64,000 bases of DNA from Gonocerus acuteangulatus (GCA_946811695.1 OX328123.1:124917896-124981895), one strand, 5' to 3'. Positions 10,901 to 23,363 are shown, numbered from the stretch's first letter. Notes: generated by a model not told the origin, from the sequence alone. Numbers and translations are program-made.

Positions 10901-11860
10901 TCTAAATTTCCTAAAACTACAGTAGATATTTATTCTTTCATATATTTTTGCTAGGACAAAACAAAAACAACAACAAAGGCGATTATGATAGTTCTGTTTG
11001 AAAATGGCTATGAAGTAAATGGAGGTTTTAATTTATCTCAATGGTCTAATTATGATTTTACATTGGTCGCTCTTCGGCTGAATTGGGCGTGACAGTTGAA
11101 TAAATAAATCCTAGAATAAACCTAAATCAAGATATTGCCACATCAGTTAATCCTAAGGTATAAGTACCCACGCAACTACAGCCAAGTCCAACCAGCCTTT
11201 GTCCATCAGCAGCGTTAACTATTCATCTTGCTGAGGTATGAGAAACTCACGGAAGTCGCAGATAACAAAAAAATATGTATACTCTTTGTTCTTATTACTA
11301 GTCGATTCAAACATAAAATCATTCTTATTGAAAAGGGAGGTAAATGTATTCTCTTTGTAAGCTCTTTCCGTATGAAAGGAATGGACTGGTATCACACTCC
11401 ATCAGTCTCTCCAGAGAAAAAAAACCGGGTAGGGTGGTTGTCAGCCCTTGGATAGAAATTGATGCTCTCACAGGGTGGATGGCTCTTTGGAAGCTAAAGG
11501 ATGATGATCCTACTCCAAGGGAGATTTTTCTCGCTGTACTTTCTTTCCTCTTTCTTTCATATCATAAGGATAAAAGAAATGGATCGTTCCTTGTTCAGAA
11601 AAATAGTTGCAAACATTATAGGGTGTCGTCTAGATGAAACATACCGAGCAGGGGCTACTCCTCTCTCATGTTTCTGTGTGTTCAATCATTTGTCTTAGCG
11701 TCTTTCCTATTTTACTTTAGGGAGGAAGGCCGCTTGAAATGCATGTCCGACGACTTTACCCAGAATTTAGATATGAAATAACCCATAAGTCATGAAATAA
11801 TAAGGTTTTTAAAGATGTACATGCAGGTACTCACAAACACACGCATATATATATATATAT
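10901..11860. other. Unassigned stretch
   Basis: Several overlapping 60-97-codon plus-strand frames between 11228 and 11698 share no recognisable motif and overlap one another in different frames, so I do not call a gene. A short (AT)9 lies at about 11845-11862. Confidence 0.35.
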
Positions 11861-11862
11861 AT

Positions 11863-12310
11863 ACAGGGTGTGTCGATTTTAAATGGTAAAACTTCAGGAG
11901 CGTGTAGGGGATATTTGTCCCCCTTATATAACTATTTTAAATTGGGTTGAACTTGCAGCTTCACGTGGCTTCAGTTATTTTTTTTGACCAAGACGACTTT
12001 TAGTTGTTTATTGATTTTGGGGGAGGTGGGTTGCAGAGGGGGTGGAAGATAAATCATATTCTTTTAATCATTTTTATATAGGCATTAAGCAAGAATGCCT
12101 TTTCTCAATTGTGTTTTAGTTTTTTGTGTTTTTCTCGAAAACGAAGCAAAAACCAGAAACATGCCCAAGGACCATCTGCTGCGACGGATGAGCTCCATTG
12201 AGCCAACGGGCTTCCTGTAGACTCATCCGTTGCATCAGATGGTCCTTTGGCATATTTATCGTTTTTGCTTTGTTTTCGAAAAAAACGATGTTAGGGTACA
12301 TCGGTGATTT
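11863..12310. mobile_element. Interspersed repeat with fold-back hairpin
   Basis: It starts with ACAGGGTGTGTCGATTTTAA, an opening typical of arthropod DNA repeats. Bases 12129-12190 and 12215-12287 are inverted copies: CGAAAACGAAGCAAAAACC ... GGACCATCTG.TGC.ACGGAT against its complement, ending CGTTTTTGCTTTGTTTTCGA. The loop is about 25 bases. I cannot find a clear target-site duplication, so the class is open. Confidence 0.6.
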
Positions 12311-12329
12311 GCCAGGTTCCTTTTACGTT

Positions 12330-12490
12330 GCCCTAAATCTTCTTTTTTGACGAGATTTTATTTTTGACTTTGCACAAAAGATCGAAATCAACCAACAATT
12401 GCCTCTTTCCATTATTAGCTGAACTAGGGTATATGCATGGAAACGCGCTATGATGACGCAGTTCCTGCGAGTCAGAATTTTTGTGATCCG
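12330..12490 (-). mobile_element. 5'-end fragment of hairpin-family element
   Basis: The minus strand reads AAAAATTCTGACTCGCAGGA, then ACTGCGTCATCATAGCGCGT, followed by the TTGGTTGATTTCGATCTTTT block shared with 31905-32047. It is truncated internally. Confidence 0.65.
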
Positions 12491-14689
12491 TTTGAGGGAA
12501 AAATAATTCAAAGATCAGAGGATAGTTCGAGTTTTCGGATATTTTGTTAAATATTCCGATGTCGACTAAGAAATTAAGATGGCCCGTGAGCTTGATTTCA
12601 ATTTTGCCATTGATTTGATGCTAAGGTTCTAGGAAGTTGACATGCACAATAAAAAGAGAAAATAGTGCCATTCCGAGCACATAGAACCAACAAGTAAGAG
12701 TGAAAAAGTTTATTTCACTTAGAAGAAAGAAATTTTGTTTGCAGAACTAAATTGGAATTATCGAATTTATTACAGTTATTTGGTAGATAATTTTGCCGAA
12801 ATTACTCATTTAACTTCAATTGCCATGGATGATTTGTCTGTGATAGAAAGAAAGTCTCTGATGAAGATAATCATAACTGAATCACACACTACACTACCAA
12901 TAACTGTGTCTAAGCCCTCAATCAGTGGTCGGGAGACAGAAGCATAGAGGATCCTTATAAAGGCTTCGTAGCCTGTAGTGGCTTTCTCTTTGGAATAAGC
13001 TAATAATGTCCAACAACAATTCACTGTCTGGCTGTAAACCCTCTTGAAATTACACAGGAATGTCGTCCTTTATTTAAAGCAAATATCTTACTAATATACT
13101 TATGCACATATATCTGTATGTTATAAAAGAGCCGCCGCCATCTGTTATGATTTGAATGTTGAATGGGAGCTAGCTACGTTTTGCGGAAATATCTCCAGGA
13201 CAGGTGTGTAAATCGAAAAATTCGTGGAAAATATTTTTTTTAAGTACCTAAACAAAAATAGAAAAACATATGTATTTTTGTAATTTCTTCGCTTATAACG
13301 CCGAAGATATTCACCCTAGAGATTTTTCTAAGGCATCAAAAGATTCGAAATGAAATATTACATAAAGACCCATTATTTAGAGGTTATAATTTATTCGCTC
13401 CTTTGCAAATCAGCATAAATATGAAAATAAAAATAAATAAATATGGACACTTTTTTTTCAGCAACTCAAAATGCATTTAGGATCATCATATTCCAGGAGA
13501 ATAATTATGATTATATAATCAAACAATATATAAATTTTGGTTTATATTGATTAGATAGTGTGTGCATGATAATTTTGCAATTAAAGAATGCTCAAAAAAA
13601 CTAACTTTATTCAAATAGTTGCAAAATCCAGACGAAGTGCTCTAAATAATTGATTTTGGTAATGATTTAAGGCATGCAAGCTTTCAAAAACATTTTACAG
13701 ATTTAAGATAGGTCAATTTGAACGCCTTTAGGATTTCTTTTAAATAGCTTGCCCCTCTCAACATCCAATTACAGCTATGTTTTTACAAATGCGTCCTGGG
13801 CTATTTAGAATGATGCTAAAATAAAATAATATTTAGAAATTTCTGTCAATTATTTTCCTGTGGTTGATAATTTCTGAAATATCGATAGAAGACAAGTCGG
13901 CCCTTGTGTGATCCTTGAAAATAAAATCATTTCCATCATACTTAATACTGGATTTGAGAAGAAGACTTAAGAGTGAAGAAGTAGCGTGAATTAAGCCGGC
14001 AGACTTTGCCTGAGGCTTGGATTTGGGATTGGAACGTGCTTAGGAGTTGGAGGATATGAAGCCCTTTTCCAATATCTCTTCCTCCATCCACCGGCTGGAT
14101 AACTTTAATAAGCACACACTCTAGGCTCTATTTGAGGTCAAGGGGAGATGTGTTTAAATAAAAAACTCATCTCACGGCGGATATTACACCAAGGAGATGT
14201 TTGTCTTATAACTTATTATTTTTTCCCAGAAAAACAAATCCTGTTCCAATCTCAACTTATATTGTAGTTTCCTGTTAAAATATTCCCCGCTTTAAGTATA
14301 AATTACTAAATTTAATCTGATCTAGCAAACAAAGATGCCTCAAACCGGGAAAAGCTACTAGAAATCCCTAGAAGCTCACGGTTAAAGGAATTTCGAGATT
14401 TCTGGGCACTATAGCATTATTTTTCGAAGAATATGATATTAAAGTTAAACATTTGCCAAACTGGCAGAGTCTATTGTCGCTCTTATATATGGCTCTCTAG
14501 AGATCATGAAAAATACATGTACCATCTAAAAGAGGATGCAAGAATATATCCATAAGAGGTCAAAAGATGATTCAGGGGATAAGAATGTAGTTTCAATAAT
14601 CGCTCTTTGAGACCTTCATGTGAGATTGTACACCCCTGTACATTGAAGAATCAGAGATATGTTAAGATAACGCCTATGTACTGGCTACC
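12491..14689. other. Unassigned AT-rich stretch
   Basis: No gene, repeat boundary or RNA gene is apparent. Two overlapping frames on opposite strands at 12735-13024 shadow each other. Bases 13130-13330 (GCCGCCGCCATCTGTTATGA onward) look slightly less AT-rich but match nothing I recognise. Confidence 0.4.
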
Positions 14690-14830
14690 TTCAGCGAGAA
14701 GTTCGTACATGTTTTATAGGATATTTATGTTATATCGTATTATGCAGACTGTAAGTATATGTTATATTGTCAATTCTGAATTACAAATTTCACACGATGG
14801 TCTCTCTTGTCTTGCCATTAAGTATTGAAG
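14690..14830 (-). pseudogene. Jockey-like LINE ORF2 C-terminus fragment
   Basis: The minus strand reads RPSCEICNSELTI, a stop, HILTVC, then IIRYNIN and, in another frame, MYELLAEGSQY. The pattern C-x2-C ... (V/I)KH(I/L)L(T/L)(V/E)C followed by (M/Y)ELL is the cysteine-rich tail that follows RNase H in Jockey/R1-type elements. The better preserved copy at 57745-58219 has CDICKTDFTVKHLLTEC at the same place. Stops and frame shifts show it is dead. Confidence 0.75.
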
Positions 14831-17460
14831 AGTAAGTCATGAATGGCCAATCCCAGGTCCATCCGCCCTTTTATTGACTCAATAACTGGATGGCCAGTCT
14901 TTGACGGTATGTTTCGTAGACCGTAGTTTGTTGTCTGTAAGTATCGTATAAGAGTGTTCCCATTATTCCAAAATAAATTTTTTAGTAATTCTGTTTATGT
15001 CTTCAAGTGTGATTGGTTCTCTATCTATTTGTCCCTTTTCTGCAGCTATATTTTGCATTGGTGTCTGCAATCGAATTTCTTCCTGATCCTTCATGACCAG
15101 GTAGCCAGTATAATGTTACATGTTTGCGTCTTAAGTATTTTTGAGAGTAATGGATGATATGTGTATTTGACATGCAATGTTTGAAGTCAACTCAGTGAGT
15201 CAGTGTAAATGATAGAAACTGGTATTTATAGAAAAAATATGGTAATTATAGAAACTGTTTGTTTGAACAACGGTTAATCTCCAACGTGGGGTGATTGGTA
15301 TGCTGTGTTGTAGCAAACCCATGGCAAAAGGGCATCGCGACAATGATAAATTGTATACCTCTACAAGGTGCTAATGACCTTGGCAGTAGAAGCACCTATA
15401 ATAAATAAAAAAAAAAAAAAAAATATACCTCTACAGAATTCATGAAAAATCTTCGCGCTCTCTGCATTTCGTTTATAGGCTTTCAGGTAAAAGTCTCTAC
15501 TGTAATTTGGCGGGCGGTATCAAAGAAAAGAATTTTCAATGTCATATCTATAACCGTTTTCCAGAAAAGTGGATAAAACTAGAACTAGGTAGCCCGAAAA
15601 TGACGCATTTAGTAGAACCTTTTTTAAGAGTTTAACATTCACTAAACTAAGATATATTCGTGTTCGTTGGCATTAGCGAGTTTCTTAAAGATCATTGAAT
15701 GGCCAGTTGAAGTGGCAAGTATGAGGGATAGGGTACAAATTTATTCATGAAAAATCCATTTTGTCTAATTTTTAGTTGACTAACACTTTGACATTTGATA
15801 CATATGAGACGTGAATGAAAGGTGTTCGTGGTATTTCTGGAGCATCAAACGTTTGTCCTCTTATTTGTAGAGCTACAGAGAGCACGAAAACCCAGCACAC
15901 TGATTTTGAATGGGTCAAAATTATATGCTCCTCATCTTAAGACGCCAACATTGTTAAAACACACTTATATCAGTTTCATTAGTGAAAAAACACTAACAAG
16001 GTATGCAACTTGTTGGGAAAATAATTAAAAGTGAAATTTAATCTGGTGTGTTATTGACCTCCCGCCTATTTTAGCAATTCCAAAATAATTTTGTTCTGTT
16101 TTCCAAACATAAATCATTCTGTGGAAATATTATGCCTCTTTATATATTGTCTGCCCCCCCTTTAAATATAGACAATGAGTACAGGACTGGTGATATTAAG
16201 GGAAAAGTTAAGTCCAGAGGTATATTGAGTTTGAATAAAGGGGAGGGTCGAGCCTCTGAATCCAATATAAGATCCAAAGGATTCTCTAAAGTTTTCGCCA
16301 GTAAAGTTCCACTCAAGCTGAAAGCCAGTTTGTTTAATCGTTCCTTTAAGGAAATCGGTCCTACTATTCAGTAGTATAATATGAAATATTCCATTATTGG
16401 CACGATGTTAGGTATAGCATACAAGTTATCGACATTGTTCATTTTAAGCACTCATGAATTTGATTTTTCGCTTAGCATTTAATAAATATTTGAAAAATCA
16501 AGAGCAGATTTCGAAAAAAGCCTTTTATTTAGTTATTAATTTGTTCCTCTATGCTTAAGGATTGGCAATTGCAGGTTGCAGATTGCAGCTGCAAAAAAAA
16601 CAACAACAAAAAAACCAAAAAAAAAAAACCTTCCTTTCGCTTATAAACACTATCCTGTGCTTATAAACCCCCTGTAATAATAAATTGAATTTATTTTTAC
16701 AGCTTTTTACATGGCATAATATATTTCTACATTTTTGGAACAAGAAAGAGATACCAAGAATCATCTACGTACCATTGTCGTCTGGATGATATTTTTTAAA
16801 TAAAAATAGTGTTTGACTATGTAAAAATCATCAGCGGAGATAAGTAATAACAATATTATTACATAATAAAATTTCATTTTTAGGGCTACCTCCAATCAAA
16901 CCAGCAGAGGTAATCAAATTTAAAGAAATGATGACTGTGGCAATGTTTATTTATGCCGTTTATTATGTTTGGTTATGTTTTTTATGAGTGAAGAATGGAA
17001 CATGTACAGTCTCTCCCTCACTATTGCTCACACACACTCACATGAACACCCACATAGACACCCAAAAATACACAAATAAACCCGAATGAACTGTATAGTC
17101 GTGCGCCTGACCATCCTTACCCTCAGCTGGTGTCCGTCCAATAGGAAGAGGGAAACGGGTGGAAAAATCTTGAAAACAACGGTGGAGAGAGTGGAAACGA
17201 GACCGACTAAATTAAACCTGAGACTATGCTCCAAATTAAACTGGGGTTGATTGTGAAATCTTTAGGCGGGAAGTAATAATTTTCACTCGAAAAAACTGTT
17301 ACTGGTTTCTGTAGTTGTTCAACCAAGGGTAACAAAAAATATGATAATAATTAGAAAATCCTTCTACGCCTTATGATTACATATTATTTCGCATAAGAGG
17401 TGAAAAGGTGCTCGTCGGAATATGTAAGTTACATAAGGACTAAAAATTGGCTGAATAGTT
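14831..17460. other. Mostly unassigned, with one SINE-tail remnant
   Basis: At 15365-15423 the plus strand reads GGTGCTAATGACCTTGGCAG, then TAGAAGCACCTATAATAAAT and poly-A. This is the self-complementary SINE tail also seen at 5976-6208. An 80-codon frame at 16132-16374 is Ser/Lys-rich and unrecognised. The other small frames (14954-15157, 15822-16028, 16555-16764) show no motif. Confidence 0.45.
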
Positions 17461-17464
17461 TCTG

Positions 17465-17545
17465 AACGGGTTTCCCTGTAATCTAGTAGCTATCAGACAG
17501 GATTTTCTTGCGAGAGATTCGGGTTCGGCTCCGCTGCTAAAAACA
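17465..17545 (+). mobile_element. Possible tRNA-like SINE head
   Basis: The segment ends GAGATTCGGGTTCGGCTCCG, which resembles a B box in a T-arm setting (GGGTTCGGCTCC). About 45 bases upstream an A-box-like TAGTAGCTATCAGAC can be drawn. I see no recognisable SINE body downstream, and chance resemblance is possible. Confidence 0.3.
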
Positions 17546-18018
17546 TGGATCTATTGAGACTTGTTCACTTTTTCTGGATCTATTGAGACTTGAACCCTTG
17601 TTTCACTTTCATTCCCAATTGTAGCTCCCTGCACAAAGCAGAACTCGTCGAGACCAGCCCCCCCCCCCCTTTTCTTGTGCCTTGGCAAAGGGGTTTTGTT
17701 GAGCAATGCTTAAAAGTCAGTACAGGTATTTTCCAAGAGGTCCATCTAATAAACATTTCTTAGATATCTGCGTAAAAGTGAAATGATTGTTACCCACGCC
17801 TCACATGATAGTTAAACCATCTTACATAATTTGGACTGATGTCTTGATTAGAAGAACAGCTAAGCAATGATGCAACGGCTCTTGATTTCTAGGATTCATG
17901 ATTGGCGTACACTTAATCAAAGATAACGTTAGCTCAAATAATTTTAAATAAGTTTTCCTCTTTATAAGCTTTAACAAATGCAATCATTAGGTTAGTATAA
18001 TATATATGTATGTATATA

Positions 18019-18021
<3 letters not shown>
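17546..18021. other. Unassigned stretch
   Basis: It contains a C10 run near 17660 and a duplicated phrase, GGATCTATTGAGACTTG, at about 17546 and 17576. No gene seen. Confidence 0.4.

Positions 18022-18085
<64 letters not shown>
18022..18085. repeat. (TA)n microsatellite
   Basis: About 32 dinucleotide units, preceded by an imperfect TATATGTATGTATATATG stretch. Confidence 0.95.
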
Positions 18086-18087
<2 letters not shown>

Positions 18088-18910
18088 CTTAGTATAAAAA
18101 TTGTATTACAGCAAGTATACATTGGGCTTAACTTATGAAAAAGATGTGTCCTATAAATATCCAAATTTTGTTAATTAAACCTTACCTGAACTAAGTTGCA
18201 ATTTAAAATGTTCACATCACCTTTGGGGCTAGTTTCATTGAACGAGAAAAAACGCCAAAGATTATTTGTAGAGTTCAAAACTAGTAACTGAAAGTAATAT
18301 CATCCCCCCTAAAAGTCAGCTAGTTAAAAAACACCTCAGCTTTTTTTATTCGTTCGATGGGTATTTGTTAGTTTTGAACACATTTCTCTTCAATGTGGCG
18401 CGAACAAGCCAACTTTGTTTACGCAGCTCGGGGGAGCAGCGAAACACACTCTTTAAAAAAAAACAAAATCTCTCCTTCATGAATTTAGATTGAATTTAAT
18501 AATTTAAATTCCATGGTAGGAAATTGGAAATGATATTCTTCCGGATAATATCTGGAGGATTTAATTCCCTTCGTTCAATCAATCCACCTCGAAGAGATTC
18601 TTAAGCAGAATTATTTTCATTTTCTGATCGTAATAACATCTGAAATTACTATTTTCATCTCGATTAATATAAACAATCAATTCCAAGGGATTAATCAATG
18701 CTATATCTGCAATGAGGAAGGAAATTATTTTTATGAATTTTAATATATTATAATGGAGTAAAAATGTTTTACTCCATTTTTATTTTTTACTAAAAAATAA
18801 TTAAATTCTGAGATATACTGTTATAAACGAATAAAAACATCAGTTCGTTTTTGTTTATATTATTTTTATGTAAAGAAATAATATTTTTTTTTGCTACTGT
18901 AGCGTTTTAA
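18086..18910. other. Unassigned stretch
   Basis: No gene. Bases 18490-18720 are rich in ATTA/TAAT and CAATCAAT words (for example GTTCAATCAATCCACC, GGGATTAATCAATG), which could be a homeodomain-rich regulatory region or plain AT-rich sequence. Confidence 0.3.
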
Positions 18911-19482
18911 GTGCTCGTTTTAGCGTGTTTTTGTTTCTCTCCCTCCACATTCCTAGAAGTAATCTTTTTTCATCTTCGTGGACGGCGGAAGGTCAACAAA
19001 TAAAATCTTCAACACTCAGTATCACCAACTTTATTTCATCCCTACATGTTTCACACCTTTATTGGTGCCTCTTCAGGGGAAAACATTACAAAAATAAAAC
19101 TTACAGCCTACACCTGAGGAGGATAACCTTCCACCAGTACGGCCACGTCTAGAATGATCATGGTCTGAAAGAATTCAATATGGCGAAAAATAAACAGCTG
19201 ATCGATAATCGATATGTCATACCTTTAAAAATGTTTAAAAATGAATTTTCAGAAGAAATATAGTCCTAACAATTAAAACCATCTTCCCACCTACAAAATA
19301 AAAACATAATTTTACTTTTTGTCAAATAAGTTAATAAAAATAGTATTTAAATGTAGTATTTCCGTTTTTTTATTTACCACTTTTTTCCTATTTCTTATGA
19401 TATGGATATTTTCCTTTATTCTTCTTTCGTTTTAGCGTGTTTTTGTTTCTCTCCCTCCCCATTCCTAGAAGTAATCTTTTTT
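18911..19482. repeat. ~55-bp direct repeats flanking a repeat insertion
   Basis: The phrase TTTTAGCGTGTTTTTGTTTC, then TCTCCCTCC(A/C)CATTCCTAG and AAGTAATCTTTTTTC, occurs at about 18917-18972 and again at about 19430-19482. Between the copies lies a repeat (19020-19170) shared with 4058-4160: CATGTTTCACACCTTTATTG, GGTGCCTCTTCAGGGG, then GGCCACGTCTAGAATGATCA. The long direct repeat is too long for an ordinary target duplication. It suggests a segmental duplication or a recombination product. Confidence 0.65.
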
Positions 19483-20655
19483 CGATAAAGAATCTTCAAT
19501 ATTTTTTATAAAGAGATCTTTATTGTAATCTTGTAGCTATTGAATCGTCGGTTAGTTCATTAAACGCCTTCTGTAATTATATATGTGCAATGGTAGATCA
19601 GAATTTATATAAAAAGAAATGTGGATATAGCCAGAAAATTCATACTTTTACTATCATGACTAAGTTATCTGAGAAATGATAATTAAATACTTCTTGATGA
19701 GTTGTTTATTAGAAAACATGATTTTACTGCAGTCGCAATTACATTCGGTTAGCTCCCCACCAGTATTATAAGTGCATTCTGCATAGATCTTCTGCCATAA
19801 AGATGCACATTTTTCAAAAAAAGATCTATAAATAAAAAAATGTTTATTTATCTTGTTTCCAGAACTCGTCTAAAGCGATTCGCACTTTTGAAATTGTCAG
19901 TGTTAGGAATAATGAACAGGTTATTAGAGTTAAAATAATTATTAAAATCAAGAGATATAAAAGTTAAGTATACATTAATGCTTATGTTTTTGTTAGTATT
20001 AGATCAATACAAAGAAGTGAATTTACTCAGAAATACTGCAAATTAGAAAATATATATGTTGATATATGTTTGATAGAAAATAATTTATAAGTAATATTAG
20101 TATAAATATTTGATGTATTTTAAAAAAACAATTTTTAAGGTTTAAAAATTGTTTTTATTAATTGACTTTTTATTTTGTCAAACACTTTTTCGCTGTGCGT
20201 TAGTAAATGCCTTCTTTTTTACGGTGCTTCTATCTCATTAGTACCCGTTATAAATGTCGTTCTAATTTTTTATGGTTGATAATGTAGCATATTTAAAAAC
20301 TTTCATCTGTCATGAGCTCGTTTGATGAATTTAATCTCACTCATTTTTTGCTATGAATTGTCAGCTTTGTGTTTCAATTTGTGTACGATGGTCTTTCTTC
20401 TCTCGTTATTTTTTTTATTTTTTTATTTTTTTTATTTATTTTTTTACGACGCTTCTCTCGTTATTTAATGACGGTTTATCAGTAAAAAATGACCTACATG
20501 CATTTTTTAGTTACTATTTTTTCACTTCTGGTGCAGTTTGTTATTTTGGTTGTTTTGTCATACATTATGGATGTGTTCTTACATCACGATGGATGATCAG
20601 CCATTACAGATTATTCGCTTCAGAAAGGAATGGCGTTAATGGCCTAAAAGGTTGA

Positions 20656-20661
<6 letters not shown>
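19483..20661. other. Unassigned AT-rich stretch
   Basis: A 100-codon plus frame at 20353-20655 is dominated by Phe/Tyr from T-rich DNA and is not credible as a gene. A weak SINE-tail-like ACGACGCTTC lies after a T-rich tract near 20446-20455. Confidence 0.4.
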
Positions 20662-20734
<73 letters not shown>

Positions 20735-20746
20735 CATATATATATT
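20662..20746. repeat. Compound (TA)n microsatellite
   Basis: A TA run interrupted by TGTATATATACA and a CACACA segment. Confidence 0.95.
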
Positions 20747-21357
20747 AACCCTTCGCTAACGAGGGAGTCAAATATTTGCATAACATGAGTTTTTCAGGAT
20801 ACATATATTTGCGTGTATCTGGATTTTCAGATGTACAGGATTACCAGGGTGTTTAATGCCACGCCTCAATGGCTTTATCTCTCCCGCAGAACTGTAACGA
20901 TGGATGCTTTTTTGGAAAATCCTCGTACATTTCATTGCAACATTGAAAAAAATATTAAGTTTGCACGCTAAAATTTCCTAGCGTTATGAATAAACACACA
21001 TTATTATTATTATTATTCAGAATAAATCTAGCTTAACTCACTGGTTTGAATTAATGGAGCCTGTTTAAAGATAACTGGTAAGCCAGGAAGACTGTCCATC
21101 TCCTAGTGACTTTAACAGTGACAGTGGCTATTAGCATATTACAAAGCTCTCTGGCTCTCTGCTGTAACAATATACAGCCTATAGAGTCCACCAATAGTCA
21201 AATAGCCTAGCAATGCTTGTGTCTTGTTTGAATTCAGCTTTCACTGACATTGATTTAGAGTAATACCATATACACTGTTTCGTACTTTAAATTTAATGGA
21301 ATTTCAATTAGAACCGTTTCCTCAATCTCAGGTATACAATGCCAATCTACATATAAG
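20747..21357. other. Unassigned stretch
   Basis: It contains a short (TTA)5 at about 21001-21016. No gene seen. Confidence 0.4.
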
Positions 21358-21443
21358 GCGTATAGATGCAAAAGCACTCCTATCCAATTCTTGGCTTATA
21401 ACGTTATGAGCCAAAAATTGGATAGAAGCGCTTCTATATGCCT
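21358..21443. repeat. Imperfect hairpin (~37-bp arms)
   Basis: GGCGTATAGATGCAAAAGCA with CTCCTATCCAATTCTTGGCT is followed, after about 10 bases, by its near complement (GAGCCAAAAATTGGATAGAA, then GCGCTTCTATATGCCTC). It is probably a small fold-back element; no target duplication is evident. Confidence 0.65.
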
Positions 21444-21529
21444 CACATAGAATATTGAATAAGGAAGCCTATAGAACGTATTCAAATTTGAAGGATTATT
21501 TATTTATTTCCATATGTTGTTTTTAGAGG

Positions 21530-21980
21530 CTCTATACCATATCGGGGCTACAACCGGCCCGCAGACCGGATCCGGATCTCTGTAAGATTAGATCCCCGTA
21601 AGACATTTTGAAGACCCCGTTAAAAAAATAAATAACAAATATTCCACTACTTATACTCACTTCAAATAAGAAAGATCGAGTGAGAATGGGGTTGTCGCTT
21701 GCTCCTGCGGAATCAACGAGCAAGCCGAGTGTCCCTAGTTTGTAATAATTCCAAATTTCACGATTTAATTATAATGTTGTATATATTTTTGTTTTCATTT
21801 CATTTTTTTTTATTTTAAAAAATCTTATTGCAATAACATTGTCGTCATGTCTTATATCTATCGCTAAAAATTATGAACATCAATTTAAAATCCGATGTTA
21901 TTTTATTCTGAACCATCTACGCGGCCCGCGAAAGTATTTGCACACTAAAGTTTGGCCCACAACATGTCAACAAAGAGGTG
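21530..21980. mobile_element. GGCCCGC-type interspersed repeat, possibly hAT-related
   Basis: One side has GGGGCTACAACCGGCCCGCA, then GACCGGATCC; the other has CGCGGCCCGCGAAAGTATTT, then AAAGTTTGGCCCACAA. Paired 'cggcccgcrgaccgg' and 'gcggcccgcgaaag' phrases are familiar from old hAT-related repeats. I could not place clean terminal repeats or an 8-bp duplication. Confidence 0.4.
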
Positions 21981-21982
21981 TA

Positions 21983-22026
21983 TATGGCAGTTTCTAATAA
22001 AATTGTTATTAAGCTGAGTTACTATA
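21983..22026 (+). repeat. Interspersed repeat unit, inverted partner at 25275-25318
   Basis: TATGGCAGTTTCTAATA followed by AAATTGTTATTAAGCTGAGT matches the complement of 25275-25318 at roughly 90 percent. The two sites are about 3.3 kb apart in opposite orientation. The unit is probably the end of an interspersed element present twice rather than one element with distant ends. Confidence 0.6.
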
Positions 22027-22472
22027 ATTCCAACTATTTATACGTATAATACCAACTATTTTACAAAAAAGGACGAAAAACTTTATTGTACAAAAACTTT
22101 TGATTTTGATAAATGTACCAAGTGCATAAGTTCATAGAAACAAATTTACGAAGTATTATGACAAGATTTCGGGCATTCTTACATCTCTTCTTCAATCTTA
22201 TCCCCCCCCCGTCTCCCCTATCGCCTCTCATATTATTCTTCGGAGTGATATCTATACATATAATAAAAATGTAATGGATCGCTGTCTGTATATGGAAGAT
22301 AAATGAGAAAAAAATATTATTCGGGCCTTTATCGACGCAATAGCACCCAGAAAAATGATTGTTAGAAGTTTTGTCTGTTTGTCTGTGCGTTTGTGCACGC
22401 TAATCTCAGAAACGGCTTATCCGATTTAGATCCGGTCTTCACAAATATATTGTGGTAAGCTTAACTTAGGAG

Positions 22473-22922
22473 GCTGATAGAGCAGCCATGGAAGCAGTAA
22501 CAACCGGGATTCCCTACAATAAAGTACACTATCAGGACTTGGTAAAGCATACCAAGAAACAAATTCTGAATTCATCGAACTCCGTATGATTGGACACTAC
22601 TCAAAATAAGCTCAGAGAAATAAAGCAACAGCACCAAACAATGGCTAACATCCACCAGTGAAAATAGGATAGTAGTGGTTTTAGCTAAACTCCGCATTAG
22701 CCACACCCGTCTCACCCATTCCTACCGTATGTCCAAAGACTATCCCCCAATCTGTGACACTTGTGGGACACAACTGTCAAGCATATACTGACGGAATGTC
22801 GATTTTATGAAAATATGAAGGCTAAACATAAAATAGATGGAACCCTGAATGAAACCTTGGGCAATAAATTTGACTCTGTTACCAACTTGATGAGCGAGAC
22901 GAAATTAATTAACAGCATATAG
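22473..22922 (+). pseudogene. Jockey-like LINE: RNase H end and Cys-rich C-terminus
   Basis: The reading starts ADRAAMEAVTTGIPYNKVHY, the end of the RNase H domain (ADxxAKxA) and the following linker. Further on come VVVLAKLRISHTRLTHSYRM, then PPICDTCGTQL, then SVKHILTECRFYE in a shifted frame, and a C-terminus near MSETKLINSI with a stop at 22920-22922. This order is characteristic of Jockey/R1-type non-LTR elements, where the cysteine-rich motif closes ORF2. At least two frame shifts and an internal stop mark it as dead. The 5' part (endonuclease, RT) is missing, as usual for a 5'-truncated insertion. Confidence 0.85.
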
Positions 22923-23185
22923 ACTTGGGTATATCGGTGGCCTCACCGGGTTCCTGCTCGGGTCTTGGCCGATGGACGGCGTTGGCTGGCGCTCTGGGTC
23001 GTGTTAGACCCCGGACTCGGAGGGACTGTGGACGGTACAGGCACGTGCACACTCCCCAGGAGAGTCTGCAGCTCTGAAGATGACTAGTCTTCCAGAGGAG
23101 AGCAGTCCGTCGGCGTTCGCCCGTCGGAACGGATTCGGGTGGGTCGCCCTGTGGGAGCATCGATACCTATCACTTAGAAAGTAGT
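22923..23185 (+). mobile_element. GC-rich 3' untranslated region of the LINE
   Basis: Directly after the ORF stop the sequence becomes strikingly GC-rich (GGGTTCCTGCTCGGGTCTTG, GGACGGCGTTGGCTGGCGCT) for about 240 bases, then returns to AT-rich DNA after GGGAGCATCGATACCTATCA. I interpret this as the LINE's 3' UTR. The 83-codon minus-strand frame here (22909-23160) is Arg/Pro-rich and explained by base composition. Confidence 0.6.
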
Positions 23186-23363
23186 AGTTTTTATTTTACA
23201 TTTCTCAATTTCACCAATTTTCGAACTCAAATAAACAATATCATCCGTCAATATATACAATAAAAAATAAATAAATAAAAAATTGATACATATTTCCATC
23301 TTCACTGGCGTTAATGGCTAAAAAGCTGACCCCCCCCCCAAAAAAAAGCTTAACATAACATTT

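Noticed and set aside
20353..20655. 100-codon plus frame with many Phe/Tyr
   Set aside because: T-rich low-complexity DNA with no domain and no splice or promoter context.
21530..21980. Complete hAT element
   Set aside because: Phrases typical of hAT-related repeats are present, but no matching terminal repeats or 8-bp duplication could be placed.
22909..23160. 83-codon Arg/Pro-rich minus frame as a gene
   Set aside because: It lies antisense in the GC-rich 3' region following the LINE stop.
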